From NCBI GenBank assembly GCA_963575745.1, contig CAUYUJ010019949.1, forward strand, positions 124,001-188,000: a stretch of 64,000 nucleotides of DNA, in the 5' to 3' direction. Shown here in pieces: positions 44,775 through 55,514 of this stretch. Source of the stretch: Prorocentrum cordatum. Taxonomy: Eukaryota > Sar > Dinophyceae > Prorocentrales > Prorocentraceae. A program made the position numbers and the translations under genes. Within the stretch, counting starts at the first letter, position 1. Each line of letters starts with the position of its first letter. The notes beneath the pieces are model-generated. The model was given only the letters and a program-made list of their open reading frames with translations, had not been told where the DNA came from and did not search any database.

Positions 44775-45020
44775 TGTTGGAGAGCCGAGAATCCGGGGTG
44801 TGGCCAGTGCTGCAGCGAGAGTCACATTTCCCAGGACCGACAACGCGGAAATGAGGCCAGCGCTGCAGCGGGAGCATGCGGGAGGGCCGAAAACGAGGAC
44901 ACGAGACGGGCTACGCAGTGGGAGTACGATTTTGAAGGAATAGAGTCGCGGGATTGAGGCCAACGCTGCAGCCGGAGCACCATTCGTAAGGACCGACAAC
45001 GACGGGATTGGAAAAACGCG
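44775..45020 (+). repeat. Tandem ~60-base repeat (ggccagcgctgcagcgggag)
   Basis: Four units, each with 'ggccagtgctgcagcgagag', then 'catttcccaggaccgacaac' and 'gcggaaatga' or variants, at about 44800, 44855, 44900 and 44958. Confidence 0.75.
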
Positions 45021-45246
45021 CTCACCAGACAAAACATCAATGTTTGAAGTCCTGTCCGGGAAAAGAATACGCGGTGAGAGCAGAACATCTTCCAGACAGA
45101 GTCAGGGGATAGAGGAGAGCAGTGTTCATGCTTTGCACTTGTGAAGGATGTCCATGTGTTCTGCTCGTCTTGGCCTGGCTGTTGCGGGGGGGGGGGGGCA
45201 GCCTGAAACATGCTTGACATCATCCTCTCATTATGCCGATCTCAAG

Positions 45247-45316
45247 GGTTCTCTGCGTTTCCGAGGGCGCGCGCATCCCCAAGATCGCCATCGCCATGCA
45301 CTTGCCAACTTCAGGG
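45247..45316 (+). CDS. Weak candidate exon (23 codons)
   Basis: Reads VLCVSEGARIPKIAIAMHLP-TSG with G/C-rich third positions, between an acceptor (ctcaag|G, phase 2) and a GT donor (GGG|gtagag, phase 0). The phase does not match the exon ending at 42838. Short, so coding is uncertain. Confidence 0.25.
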
Positions 45317-45519
45317 GTAGAGGGATACGAGATCGAGGTTGGTTGTTCAAGAGTCTTCTGCAATTCTGCCGGCCCACCGACGAGGATATGTGCGTCGTCC
45401 GATTTCGTGTCTGTGTGTTGTTTGCCATTTATCGTCGTCCTGCCTGCGTGTAGTTGTTGCTGGTGCGTCTTCATCTTTGTCCGCGTTTGTTGCGGGATTT
45501 TTCCTGGTGGCTCTTTGGA

Positions 45520-46040
45520 GGCCTAGAGGGCCGCTTCTAGGAGTTGTTTCAAAGCTCCCTGGGTTTTTCTGGGGCCCCTCTGAGGGCCTCCTGGGGTGCT
45601 CTTGGGGCCATGTCGGGGGTCGTGGGTGCCATCGTGTGGGGGAGGGCTCCCTGGGTCCATGCGGGTTCCCCCTCTCGAGTCTCTCTTGGGTCCTTTTTCC
45701 GGCCTCTTGCGGATTTTTGTCCGTGGGTGCTCTTGGGCCGTCTGGGTGCCCTCTTGGTCCATCCCCAGGCCCCATTGGGGGCATCATTTTCCGTCTTGGG
45801 CCAGTCTGGGGGGGCTCTCGCACCGTTTTGGGCTTGCAGAAGCCCGAAAGGCGAGAACATGAACATCTTTCAAGCACGTACAGAAATCTTGACACCCTCT
45901 TGGACGTCATCTTGGGGCCCGGCCTGGGCGGTCTGGAGACAATCTTGCGTGTTCTTGGGGCCTTTCTGGCGTGTTGGAGCAGTTTGGAGCCATCTTAGAA
46001 AGCATCTGGGGCCTCTTGGCGGCCACAGGGGCCTGATTTT
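45520..46040 (+). repeat. CTCTTGGGGCC-type dispersed repeat
   Basis: Twenty or more degenerate copies of ctcttggggcc/cctcctggggtgc over 500 bases. The same family is at 57060-57480 and, smaller, at 14380-14600, 23815-24130 and 63375-63500. The long frames on both strands follow the repeat. Confidence 0.85.
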
Positions 46041-46356
46041 GAGGCTCCGAGGGCCCCAGAGGCGCGCGGGGGAGCTCGAGCCCCCGTCCACCCCTGCCCC
46101 CCTCACCACCCTCCGCTCTGACTGGATTTGTGACTCGAGCGAAAAGTTGGAGGCACCCTCGGCTAGGGGCACCTTTGGCAGCCCCCGATGGGTTGGCGCG
46201 CGTGGAGTCTCCGTCTGCTCCTCCTCCGTGCGTGACGCCGGTGCCGAGACACCCGAGACACCCACGTCTTCGGGAGCCGTGGCCTGCGGCTCGGCGTCGG
46301 CGCGCGACGGCGGGCGCGCGGCGCTTCCCCCGCCCCACTCCCTCCCCCGGCTGCAG

Positions 46357-46422
46357 GGCTCCCCCTGCCGGACGGTCGGGGCTCCCGCGGGGCACTCGCG
46401 CTGCGCTTCTTCATGGAGATCT
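46357..46422 (+). CDS. Weak candidate exon
   Basis: A strong polypyrimidine tract (cttcccccgccccactccc…) and ctgcag|G acceptor precede a frame reading LPLPDGRGSRGALALRFFME-IC, ending at a GT donor (TGT|gtgagc). The frame stays open to 46598 if the donor is not used (VSIRRFMAQEPVHR…). No family recognised. Confidence 0.3.
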
Positions 46423-46859
46423 GTGTGAGCATCCGCCGCTTCATGGCGCAGGAGCCTGTCCATCGTTGTTTCTCAAGTCGGGACGATCGGAATGGGTACG
46501 GAGAGACAGAGAATGGGTGGGTACAAAGATCGACTGCAGTTCCTGTTCATTTTGAACCGGATTCGCTGTTGGCGTCGCCGCGGATTGTGTCCATTTGAGA
46601 CAGACGGCCGCTTGCCCAACAGCGGCCACTGTTGGTTCTGGACAACATTTGTTGGTGGGCATTGTACCCACGTGTTTTACGTACCCATTTCGGGCGTCCA
46701 AATCAGAGAAGGAAAAGGCACCGACACCGCCACGTGTACTTAATTTTTTTGTTCCCAAACCTCCTTGATTGGGTATTCGTTTTGAATGGAGCACCGCGGT
46801 CGCGTCTCCCTCCTCCCGCCTCCTCCCGCCTCCTCCCTCCTCCTGCCCTCTCTTCGCCG

Positions 46860-47665
46860 TCGCTGGGGGGCTGCGATCTGCGAAACTGTCGCCACTTTCG
46901 AGGGCCGCTGGTGGATCCAGCGGAGTGAGGCACCGCGCAGACCGCAGGTAGACCTCGGTTTCCCTGGGGGGCGTGCAATCTGCGAAACTGTCGCCAGTTT
47001 CGAGGGCTGCTGGTGGATCCAGCGGAGTGATGCGCCGCGCAGACCTGAGGTAGACCTCGCCGTCCCTGGGGGGCGTGCGATCTGCGAAACTGTCGCCACT
47101 TTCGAGGACTGCTGGTGGCTCCAGCGGGGTGAGGCACCGCGCAGACCTGAGGTAGATCTCGCCGTCCCTGGGGGGCGTGCGATCTGCGGAACTGGGTCCA
47201 GCGGAGTTATGCACCGCGCAGACCTGAGGAAGACCTCGCCGTCCCTGGGGGGGCTGCGATCTGCGAAACCGTCGCCACTTTCGAGGGCTGCTGGTGGCTC
47301 CAGCGGAGTGATGCACCTCGCAGACCTGAGGTAGACCTCGCCGTCACTCGGGGGCTGCAATCTGCGAAACTGTCGCCACTTTCGAGGGCTGCTGGTGGGT
47401 CCACCAGAGTGCTGAACCGCGCAGACCTGAGGAAGACCTCGCCGTCCTTGCAGGGGGGCTGCGATCTGCGAAACCGTCGCCACTTTCGAGGGCTGCTGGT
47501 GGGCCCACCAAAGTGAGGCACCTCGCAGACCTGAGGTAGACCTCGCCGTCCCTGGGGGACTGCGATCTGCGAAACTGTCGCCACGTTCGAGGGCTGCTGG
47601 TGGCTTCAGCGGAGTGATGCACCGCGCAGACCTGAGGTAGACCTCGCCGTCCCTGGGCGGCCATG
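46860..47665 (-). repeat. ~100-110-base tandem repeat, seven to eight copies
   Basis: Each unit has ctgcgatctgcgaaactgtc, then gccactttcgagggctgctg, then 'gtggctccagcggagtgatg', then 'caccgcgcagacctgaggta', then 'gacctcgccgtccctgggg'. One unit near 47175-47215 is shortened. Unit spacing is about 110 bases. Frames of over 300 codons on the - strand are produced by the repeat. A diverged pair of related units is at 58780-58980. Confidence 0.93.
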
Positions 47666-48955
47666 CCATGTTCTTGCTGCCCCGCCGGCGTTTCAAGCTG
47701 CCCCTTGCCCGCAGTCTCCTTTTGGACCTTGCGTCTCCCTTGGTGACTCAAGGGGTCACTTGGTTACTCATCGCTTTTCCCTTGATTGGGGACCTGCGAA
47801 CCTCCCGAATGTCGCTCGCAGAAGTATATGCATCCATGTCACGTCGCCGCCTTCTCGTCAAATCTCCCAAGCTACTCCTGCCCCGCATTGCGCAGGGGTT
47901 GGGTACGTCGCCAGGGTGATTGGGGCCTCCTTGCAGGCCCTCGTCGTCACCGCTGGATTCGCCTCGAAATTCAGGTCAGGACGCACTCTAGGAGAGGTCC
48001 GGGGAGTAGCGGTATCGGTCCTTCTTGGCTTCCCCAGTTTCTTCCCAGCACTCGTTGGCGATGACCGATGGAAGAGAAGTTGAATAAACAGACAAGTTCG
48101 GAGGTCCGCGGCGGAGTTTCCTGCGTCGGCGCCACGACTTCCTTGTTGGTGCAGCCTCTGGCGCTCTCCGAGCGCCAGGGCGGGCGTCCAGCCCCGATCC
48201 AAGAAATTCGCACTGACGGACTCCTGCAGATATTTCTTTCTAGCTAGATAACGGGTTTTCCAGGGAAAAGAACAGGGGAGGGGGCAGTTAATTCTTCACG
48301 ATCTGTGCCGACGCCAACGCGAGTCGTGACGCTACCAGGGGGACGCTCAAGGGCGAAGAAAGAGGGATTACCTCAAGGAGGGAAGCATCGACGCCCAATC
48401 GCCTATTCATCGACGAACGAGGCCTGGGTGTCTAAGCTTGGCCAGAAACGTGGGCTTTCCCAATCGGGAGACTGTCGCCGATCTATCGGCGATGTGTCGT
48501 CGATTCCAGGCCATGCCTCCCACCCCATGAGCCTGTGCCCCACCCTTTCGGCTCCCCTCAGAGGTCCTCGGGTGGGGGGGGGGGGGGCGGCCCTGTTTAC
48601 GGGCGTTCTCGTGACTAGGCTTAGACACGAGCTCCAGGAGCTTAGGCATCGTCGCGCCCCGAACCATAACCGCGTCGGAACATTTTCTTGTTGGCAACGA
48701 CTCGGGGGAATGGAGACCAGGGATGTGCACCTGCGTCGCAGTCGGTTGCGCTCGGTCGGTTCGGCTCGTTCGGTTGGTGTGTCGTTGTTGCGTCGCGGCG
48801 TCTTGTTCTGGGTGTTTTGGGTTTAGCTCGTTCTCGGTCTTGGAGACCTCCGTGGGTCCAAGGTGTGAAGAAGAAGAAGGAGGAACAAAAACGTCGCCGA
48901 GGGCTCTCGGAGCGCAGGGTTGTGCCGCGAGGAGCCTCCAGACATCGGGCGCCGA
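47666..48955. other. No gene recognised
   Basis: Fairly unique sequence. A small candidate (47938-47996, ALVVTAGFASKFRSGRTLGE between ttgcag| and |gtccgg) is too short to call. A G-run is at 48575-48590. Confidence 0.3.
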
Positions 48956-48959
48956 AACC

Positions 48960-49227
48960 TATACACATCCATTGCTCCTTGGCCAGGCCCATCCTGAACC
49001 TGGGAGTTTTGCCCACGCCCTCCTGGCCACGCCAGGAGGGCGTGTCGTACACACCGATGCTGGGTTCTGAACTTCAGGATGGGCCTTAACTTCAGGATGG
49101 GCATGGCCATCCTGAAGAATCATGCCTGCCCATGCCCATCCTGACTTCAGGATGGGCCTTAACTTCAGCACTGCTCCTTGGCCATGCCCATCCTGAACTT
49201 CAGGATGGGCATGGCCAGGGAGCAGTG
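48960..49227. repeat. Cluster of CCATGCCCATCCTGAA palindromes
   Basis: Direct and inverted copies of ggccatgcccatcctgaa and its complement ttcaggatgggcatggcc. The clearest is a 59-base palindrome at 49169-49227, with 29-base arms, one mismatch and one central base, starting cactgctccttggccatgcc. A separate short palindrome lies at 49018-49042 (cctcctggccacgccaggagg). Confidence 0.93.
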
Positions 49228-49435
49228 GATCTGTACGGATGGCGTCGCCCCCAGACGGGCACTTCTGGCGCTGGTCGAAGCGTCGGCCGAGGGCCCCCGG
49301 GCGGAGCAGCTGCGCTTTGGTGTTCTCGGGAGAGCGCGCGGAGCTCGGCCGGATCTGCGGCCCCGGAGGGGCCTGGAGCCCTGGCGTGTCCCGCTTGCGC
49401 CCCTGGCTCCGTCGTCGAGTAGTACAAAGGGGGGG
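49178..49435 (+). other. Ambiguous GC-rich open frames
   Basis: Three + frames are open. One reads APRRALLALVEASAEGPRAE then QLRFGVLGRARGARPDLRPR with good third-position G/C, which could be an exon or a fragment of a dispersed gene-derived repeat. No splice sites fit cleanly. Confidence 0.25.
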
Positions 49436-49536
49436 GTCTCCTTCTCCTCCTCCTCCTTTTCCTCCTCCCCCTCCTCCTCCCCCTCCTCCCCCTCCTCCTC
49501 CTCCTCCTCCTCCTCCTCCTCCTCCTCCTCCTCCGC
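49436..49536 (+). repeat. (CTC)n microsatellite
   Basis: About 100 bases of CTC/TCC triplets. Confidence 0.96.
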
Positions 49537-50220
49537 GAACATCAAACGACGCGAAGATCGGGACAAAATCGGATCGGGATAACTCGAAATCTCTGAGAAT
49601 CGGCGGGTTTGGAGGATGTATTGGGCGCCGCGGCCGCTCCAGAGAGTTCCGGAACGCTCTGAGAGCGCTCCGGAACGCTCTGGAGCGATTTATCCCGATC
49701 CTAGCCCTGTTTTAGAACACCAGTGTCGACGATCCATTCCCGAGCGCAGCGAGTTGCAGACAGCACAAACGTCCCAGACCAAGTCCAAGGACCGACCCGA
49801 ACGCTGTGGTGCTTGGCTGTGGCGATATGGCAGTTGTGTGTCCAGTTGTGCGTTGTGGTTGCGTTTTGGTGTAAGCGCGTGCTGTACTCTCGTTCGGTGT
49901 TCAATCATATTTGCTTGACACGTGTTTCGTTGCGCATGTTGTTTGACATCGTGTCGAAGGGTGCAGTTATATGTTGGGCTCGTTGTCGCGTTCTTTCGGT
50001 CTACAATTTGGATTGCGCAATTGTTGTGTTCCGATGATTTGATTGCGCCCGTTAGCGATACTAAGTATTCCGTGTGCACAAATGCTCGTAGCCTTATTTC
50101 GTTATGCAGGCCTTACCGTAGTATTGTTGCACTGTTGTTCGCCATTCTAACGCGGCCGCTCTATCAGTTGCACGCGCAGCACATGTAGTTTCGTTGTGTT
50201 TCTCGTTTCATATACAGTTT
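49537..50220. other. No gene recognised; lower-GC segment
   Basis: A 36-base motif at 49611-49646 (ggaggatgtattgggcgccg cggccgctccagagag, split here at 20) reappears inverted at 62404-62440. The rest, 49700-50220, is unusually T/G-rich and unique. Confidence 0.4.
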
Positions 50221-50224
50221 GGGG

Positions 50225-50900
50225 TAACCGTCTGTGGGTAACCCACATAATGAGCGCACCATGCGGGAAACGGATTGTGAGGCAAGATATAGCCGCACGA
50301 TTCAGGCTACGAATGCAAGTGATGCATTTAGCTTTTCCAACACAGTCGTCTGGTGTCCCGCCCGTGAGTGGGTCACCAGTGTGGCGAGAGTGCCATACGG
50401 GATACATATTGCGCGCCCGACAGGAGACGGTTCGCGTGGCAGTGTGTCGTCTCACGTTGAAGCCCAGATCGCAAGTGAAACATATGCTTTGTCCCACCAA
50501 TTGTTCGGGAGAAGACCCACCCGTAGGAGGGTAACCCGTGTGGCGCGCGCGCCATATGGGAAGCGCATTGCACAACAATGTTTGGCCTCACGTTGAGGCC
50601 ACGAAGCAAGCCCGACGCCAGTCAATTGCCCGTCCTGGTCTCGGGTGACGCACCCATGGGTGGGTCACCCGTGTGGCGAACGCGCCATATTTGGAATACA
50701 TTGCGTGGCAATGCGTCGTCTTGAGGCCCAGGATGGAAGAAGCAATTGCTTCTCCAACCCAGATGTCAGGTGACACGTCGTGGGAGTGTCAGCCGTGTGG
50801 CGAGCGCCAGATGGGACACGTTTCGCGTGACCCTTCCAGTTTTCGCGTGACGTTGCCGTGTGTTGGTCACCAGGGTGGCGACCGCATCGCTTTTGTCGTA
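50225..50900 (+). repeat. ~120-150-base tandem repeat with CGTGTGGCG core
   Basis: Six diverged units share gggtcacccgtgtggcgaac, then 'gcgccatatgggaaacg', then 'cattgcgtggcaatg' and 'gtcgtctcacgttgaggccc'. Cores are near 50240, 50372, 50530, 50665, 50790 and 50865. Confidence 0.8.
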
Positions 50901-50939
50901 CCTTTCAGCCTTGCGGGGCCTGCCCTTTAGCCGTGTCCA

Positions 50940-51415
50940 TGGCCCCTGCGCAAGCATGTTGCCCATGCCCCAGCAAGAGCCTCAGGCCCCCAGTCCTAGC
51001 TGCAGCCCGAAGCCTCACTCTGAGCCTCCGCCATCCTCAGCCCCTGGCTCCAATCCCTAGTCTCGATCCTACCCCTTAACCTTAGCCTCAGCCCGTAGGC
51101 CATTACCTCGGCCCTACAAAACTGTCCCTATCCTTGGCCATGCAGTCCAGGCAATCGATGTGGCCTCAGCCCGAGCATAAACTACCCCCAGCTATAGATT
51201 CCGTGTTGTTGGTGTTGTTGTTGTTTGTGTTTTTTGTTCTTGATCGTCTTTCCTGTATCGTTGTCAGTGAGAGGCAAGGGCTTAGGCCAGTGGGCGAAGG
51301 TGAAGCTTGCCCTTCAGCCTTGTCCATGGCTCCAGCACTCCTCAGCCCGTGGGCCATAACCTTAGCCCCAGCATCTGCCCGAGTCCCAGCCTTAGCTTCC
51401 TGGTATTCGTTGTTT
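50940..51415 (+). repeat. CCTCAGCCC-type short repeat
   Basis: Degenerate agcctcagccc/ccttagcctcagcccgtag words at 50960-51120, again at 51165-51200 and 51300-51410. No coding signal. Confidence 0.6.
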
Positions 51416-51519
51416 GCTCGTTTCGCATCGAGCGCTGTCTGCAGAAGTGAGTGTGTTGTTCGTCTTGATGTGTTTTCTGTCAGTGGCTTGCAGTTCGACC
51501 CCGTATTGGAGTTTGTGTC

Positions 51520-51790
51520 ACTCGATCGCTCGCTCGCTCGTTCTCTCCCGCTCTCTCTCTCTCTCTCTCTCTTTCGCTCTCTCTCTCTCTCCCTCCCTCG
51601 CCATGTCTCGCTCTCCCGCTTTGTGAATCTGCATTTATCTAACGTGCTCTCCCTCGCAGTATCTCTCGTACATATTGTCTTTATCTCTATCTCTCTCTCT
51701 CTCTCTTTCTCTCTCTCGTTCTCTCTTTCTCTCTCGCTCTCTGTCTCTCTCGCCCTCTTTCTCTCTCTTTCTCTCTCGCTTTCTCGCAGT
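51520..51790 (+). repeat. (CT)n tract
   Basis: ctctctctctctct runs with ttctctctcgctctc interruptions over about 270 bases. Leu/Ser-rich frames are artefacts. Confidence 0.94.
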
Positions 51791-53159
51791 CTGTATCTGA
51801 ATATCCTTCGCGTTATGGTTCGTATTGGTGGTATTTCTGTCCGTCGGTGTTCCGATTGTCATCCTTCGAATACCCTTTCTGCGATTTGCCCACAGAATGC
51901 CGAAGGTTCGCATTGTATCACAAACATCAGTATCATGTGTTGATTCTCGCGAAATGTGTTCCCATAGCCCTCCTACGCCCCGCAACAGCTACGTCGTGTG
52001 AACATTCATATTGAATGAACGGAATGCGCAACTCCCCCACCACATGCACGTGTGGTCGACAACGCAGCGAAACGATTCGTGCCTTGGCCCATGCGAAAAC
52101 AATGACCTGGCATGGTCTCGTGTGGTTGCCGTTTCCTGTTGAGTTTGTGCATGTATTGTTGGCTATGCCAAGTGAATTTGTCTTTCGTGCCTCTCCGCCT
52201 TGAGGGTGAAGGCTGCCAGTTCTTATTGTCAGGATCCGGTCGAGAAGTTCGCTCGGCCTCGACGTCGCGGCCGCAAGTCTCCCGAACTCCTGATTCTCCC
52301 CAGTGGCCTGCCTCGTGTCCTAGGTAAGACACGTCGGAAAGAAACCTTGAGAGGCCCTCATGCGATACAAAGAAACCTTGACAGGCCCTCAGTCGCGCAA
52401 ATGTAGTATACACCAATGGCAGATCTGGAGGACTATACGAACACGAACAATACAAGTACACACCTTAGACCAGCACATGGACACGGAGCTGACACGGATA
52501 AGACACATAAGCAACGTCGAGGTGCAACGTACATATAGTTGACACGCTTTAGTCATGCATAACATGCAGTCGTACGTTAGGTAGTAGCAGTCGTGAAGAG
52601 CAACCGGGACGAACCTACATAAAGGGCGGGCGTGAATCATAGGCCACACATAAGATACATTTCCCACCAGCATCGCCATGCTTTGCATTCGCATCAGGGG
52701 AGCATGTATGCGGACATACATCCATACCGTTATTCATAAGAAGTTCACGTGAATGTCGACTGCGACTAACACATCAAGGCCAGGCAGCGCCGCAATGGTA
52801 CGTACAAGCGTGGACAACACCCGAGCCGACCACTTAAACCGAAACATCATGCATAGCACATCACATTGGGTTGAGACCATGCTTGAAGACCCCACACCAC
52901 TGTGATGTCACAAATCATGCGCAGCATACTCACGGAGCGCGCGCACATGGCCACATGGCATGCACACGCGCTACGCAAACAGGACCAAGTTGCCATGCAC
53001 ACATTACAGGAATCGAACATGCATGGCGCACATACGCAGCGAAAGTGCATCATGCCGAACTTTACTTGGGATGATCGAGCGACCGCTGGGTTGTTCTGGG
53101 ATGGGGGCGTCGGTGTTCCCCACATTGACACATAACATTGCATCGGATCCCTGGGTCAG
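51791..53159. other. No gene recognised; lower GC than neighbours
   Basis: A/C-rich sequence with many 'acacat' and 'gcatac' words at 52380-53050 and a local duplication: 'gaaaccttgacaggccctc' at 52370 repeats 'gaaaccttgagaggccctc' at 52340. No exon-like island. Confidence 0.4.
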
Positions 53160-53361
53160 GGGGGAGCCCAAGAGCCAGTTTCAGTTTCGCCAGGACATCA
53201 TGGGCTGCCTCCGGGAGCAGAAGCAGGCGGGCGACTTGATGGCGGTAGATTGGCTTTCGCTTCAGATGTGGCTCCCGATCTTGCGAGAGTCGTTCCGCAT
53301 CGTCGGCTACAGGGACATCGGGGAGGGCAGAGAGGCGCACATGCATAATTCGAGGCGGTGA
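53160..53361 (+). CDS. Candidate exon, function unknown
   Basis: After the acceptor gggtcag|G the frame reads GEPKSQFQFRQDIMGCLREQ then KQAGDLMAVDWLSLQMWLPI-LRESFRIVGYRDIGEG. The codon use and balanced composition are clearly those of a real protein. A stop occurs at 53359-53361, but two GC donors earlier (after 53324-53330, GAG G|gcagag and GAG|gcgcac) would let it continue; the first gives an in-frame join to the exon at 54416. No family recognised. May belong to the same gene as the kinase exons or to a separate one. Confidence 0.55.
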
Positions 53362-53415
53362 TTCATACATAACCACCGCCCAGAGGATCAACTTTCGCGG
53401 ACCTCCAAAGTCGTT

Positions 53416-53463
53416 GGATATGGATATATGTTGGCCCCCGGCGGCCTAAATATATCCATATCC
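53416..53463. repeat. 48-base palindrome (ggatatggatata)
   Basis: Left arm ggatatggatatatgttggc and right arm 'ggcctaaatatatccatatc'-c pair with two mismatches over 21 bases. A third 'ggtggatatggatac' copy follows at 53502-53516. It lies in the interval between two candidate exons. Confidence 0.75.
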
Positions 53464-53799
53464 ACCGCCCGCTGTGTCCCAGGACGTCAGGTTCCAGGCG
53501 GTGGATATGGATACACCCCTACTTCTATGGTGTTCCAACTGACTTTAGCTTTGATCACCAGACTGAATTTCGAGCACCAAGAAAACACTCCCAAACCTGA
53601 GGGTTTTCACGTGTCGGGCCCTGGGGGACACGCTTTCGATATTGTTCTGACACTCTTTCGACACTTTTCTGGGTGCTCGAAATTACTTCTGGGATGTGGT
53701 CCTTAAGTACGATGGGAGCAGCATAACCCTACCTCGCACAGAAGTTCCGGACGTCCACCGACGGCCCAGCCGCTCTCTCCCCCTGTCTCGGGCGCTGCC

Positions 53800-54130
53800 T
53801 CTTCCGCGCCCGGCTCCTCGGGCGCGCCCCAAGAGCTCCATAAGGGGGTGTGGGGATGGGCAGCGAGCCTTCTTCTCTTCCTTCTCCTCCTCCTCGGGCG
53901 CGCCTCAAGCTCCAGGAAGGGGTGTGGGGATGGGCAGCGAGCGAGGGTACGGGGCGTGAAAACGATCACAGCCACTGCTTTCCTTTTGTTGCCGCCTTCC
54001 AGCCAGCAGAAACAAAGCAGTGGTTGGGTTCATCTTCGTTGAGCTGGGCACCCAGGAAAAGACCACAACCACTGCTTCTTTTTCGGCCGGCTGGCAGGCG
54101 GCGCAGACAAGAAGCAGTGGTTGTGGTCAC
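53800..54130 (+). repeat. Two local tandem duplications
   Basis: 'ctcgggcgcgcc' then 'aagagctcca' then 'ggggtgtggggatgggcagc' occurs at 53817-53865 and again at 53896-53943. Downstream, 'agcagtggttgtggt' and 'aaccactgcttc' recur at 53968-54125 in direct and inverted copies. Confidence 0.7.
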
Positions 54131-54145
54131 TTTCCCGTCCCGCAG

Positions 54146-54325
54146 AGGGGGGGAAGTAGTGAGAAGAAGAGGGCTTTTCCAGAAGGCGGCGGGGCCTTCT
54201 CAGAATCCCTCTGCCTTCTGAGAAGTTTTCTGTGTCTCCGGGGAAGGCATAGAAAACTTGTTGGGAGGCCAGGGGACTTCCGAGCCTTCTGAGAAGGCCT
54301 CCTCCTTCTCACTTCCCCCCCTGGG
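54146..54325. repeat. Imperfect foldback of ggccttctcagaa sequences
   Basis: The left half (gggggggaagtagtgagaag … ggggccttctcagaa … aagttttctgtg) pairs with the right half (agaaaacttgttggg … cttctgagaaggcctcc … ttctcacttcccccc). It ends about 90 bases upstream of the exon at 54416. Confidence 0.65.
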
Positions 54326-54415
54326 ATCGCCTCCGAGGGGAGGTGTCCGTCTCGGTGGAGATTCTGTATCGGCGGGTGTCCAGAACTTTTGCTTGTGCAC
54401 CTGTCTGCCCTCCAG

Positions 54416-54813
54416 ACATCGCACCACAGTACAAGATTTGGGCCATCTACCACTGCCAGAAGGTATCCCAGAACGTCCAGCGGATTCTCGAGAAGATCCA
54501 GAAGAATCTTGGCAAGCTTCACACGACCGACATTCTCTCGTCGCTGCTGCAGGAGCTGGAGCTCGGTAAGTCCACCATGAGACGCGAGAAAACCGACTTG
54601 TCCATGATGGAGAAATCGGATCTGCAGCACCTGCAGACCACGTCGCACTGGGTCCGGCACTACCACAGCGCATTCCCCCAGAACGCCCCTAACACCAGCA
54701 TTGTGCGTAGCGTGCACAAGGAGTGCGCCATCTTCGGGTCCCAGCCCGGCTTCTTCTCGCCCGTGTGGCAGGTGGTGTCGGCCGGGAGCGAGGACGGCCA
54801 GGTCGAGCGGTAA
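54416..54813 (+). CDS. Candidate exon, possibly 3′-terminal, function unknown
   Basis: Reads APQYKIWAIYHCQKVSQNVQ then RILEKIQKNLGKLHTTDILS-SLLQELELG, then SDLQHLQTTSHWVRHYHSAF and ECAIFGSQPGFFSPVWQ, ending at TAA 54811-54813. Acceptors exist at 54415 (ctccag|AC) and 54429 (cacag|TAC). A textbook donor, G|gtaagt, sits at 54565, and further donors at 54771 and 54795, so the exon may be shorter than the ORF. The downstream part still looks protein-like, which favours a continuous frame. The helical N-terminal half resembles no family I can name. Confidence 0.6.
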
Positions 54814-54839
54814 CGCAATCGGCCTCGTCCCCTGGGAAG

Positions 54840-54985
54840 AAGAGGGGGGTGAAGTCGAGATGGGAGGAGAGAGAGGAGAGGATTAGGGGGGCGGGGCAGG
54901 AAGGAAGCAGCGGGAGGTGAGGGCAGAGGGGAGGAGGCGAGGAGAAGAGAGGCAGGAGGCAAAGCTGCGGGGAGGAGGGTTTGAA
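54840..54985 (+). repeat. GA-rich purine tract
   Basis: gaggagagagaggagagg-type sequence immediately after the 54813 stop. Confidence 0.8.
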
Positions 54986-54999
54986 GCAGCGGAGAGCGA

Positions 55000-55135
55000 A
55001 CGAGCGGAGGTATGCTGGATTGTGTCGCTCGATGTGTCGCTGCATGTGCCGCCAGATGTCGCTGAGTTCCGATAAATGTTACCATGTGCCACTAGATGCT
55101 GCTGGATGTCACTCGATGTTGTTGATTCTTTGTCG
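55000..55135 (+). repeat. TGTCGCTCGATG-type short repeat
   Basis: 'tgtcgctcgatgtgtcgctg', 'atgtgccgccagatgtcgct', 'atgctgctggatgtcactcg' are degenerate copies of a 10-12 base unit. Confidence 0.65.
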
Positions 55136-55139
55136 ATGC

Positions 55140-55380
55140 CTTGTCTGTGAGAGAATCGCGAGGATGTCTCAAGCGGGAATCCCTCCCTATGGGGACCAGA
55201 CTTCACGTTACTAATTCATCGGCTTACTTGTAACTGTCGTCAATGTGGGGTTGTTGGCGCCTGGTTCAGGAGGAAGTCTCGATCCGGAGCCTCGTCTTTG
55301 AGTGAGATGTCTGGAAGTCTCGAGCGGGAGCCTCGTCTTTGGGCTGTGTGCGGGGAAGTCTTGAGCGGGAGCCTTCGAAG
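55140..55380 (+). repeat. Module D fragment (gaagtctcgagcgggag)
   Basis: Four copies, including gaagtctcgagcgggagcct at 55313, of the same unit that fills 7740-10130, without modules A-C or E. Confidence 0.8.
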
Positions 55381-55514
55381 TGTCTCAGATGGCCACGGCC
55401 ACAAGAATCACCAAGAGATTGAAGGAAGCCCGAGGAACTTTCAGCCTCAGCACCCTGGGAGGCACCAGGAGGCCCTGGGAGATCCAGGAGGCAACAGGAC
55501 GCCCCGGGAGGAGG

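Noticed and set aside
46441-47696. Two ORFs of about 300 codons on -
   Set aside because: They span the 110-base tandem repeat and repeat the same peptide; no start context or other support.
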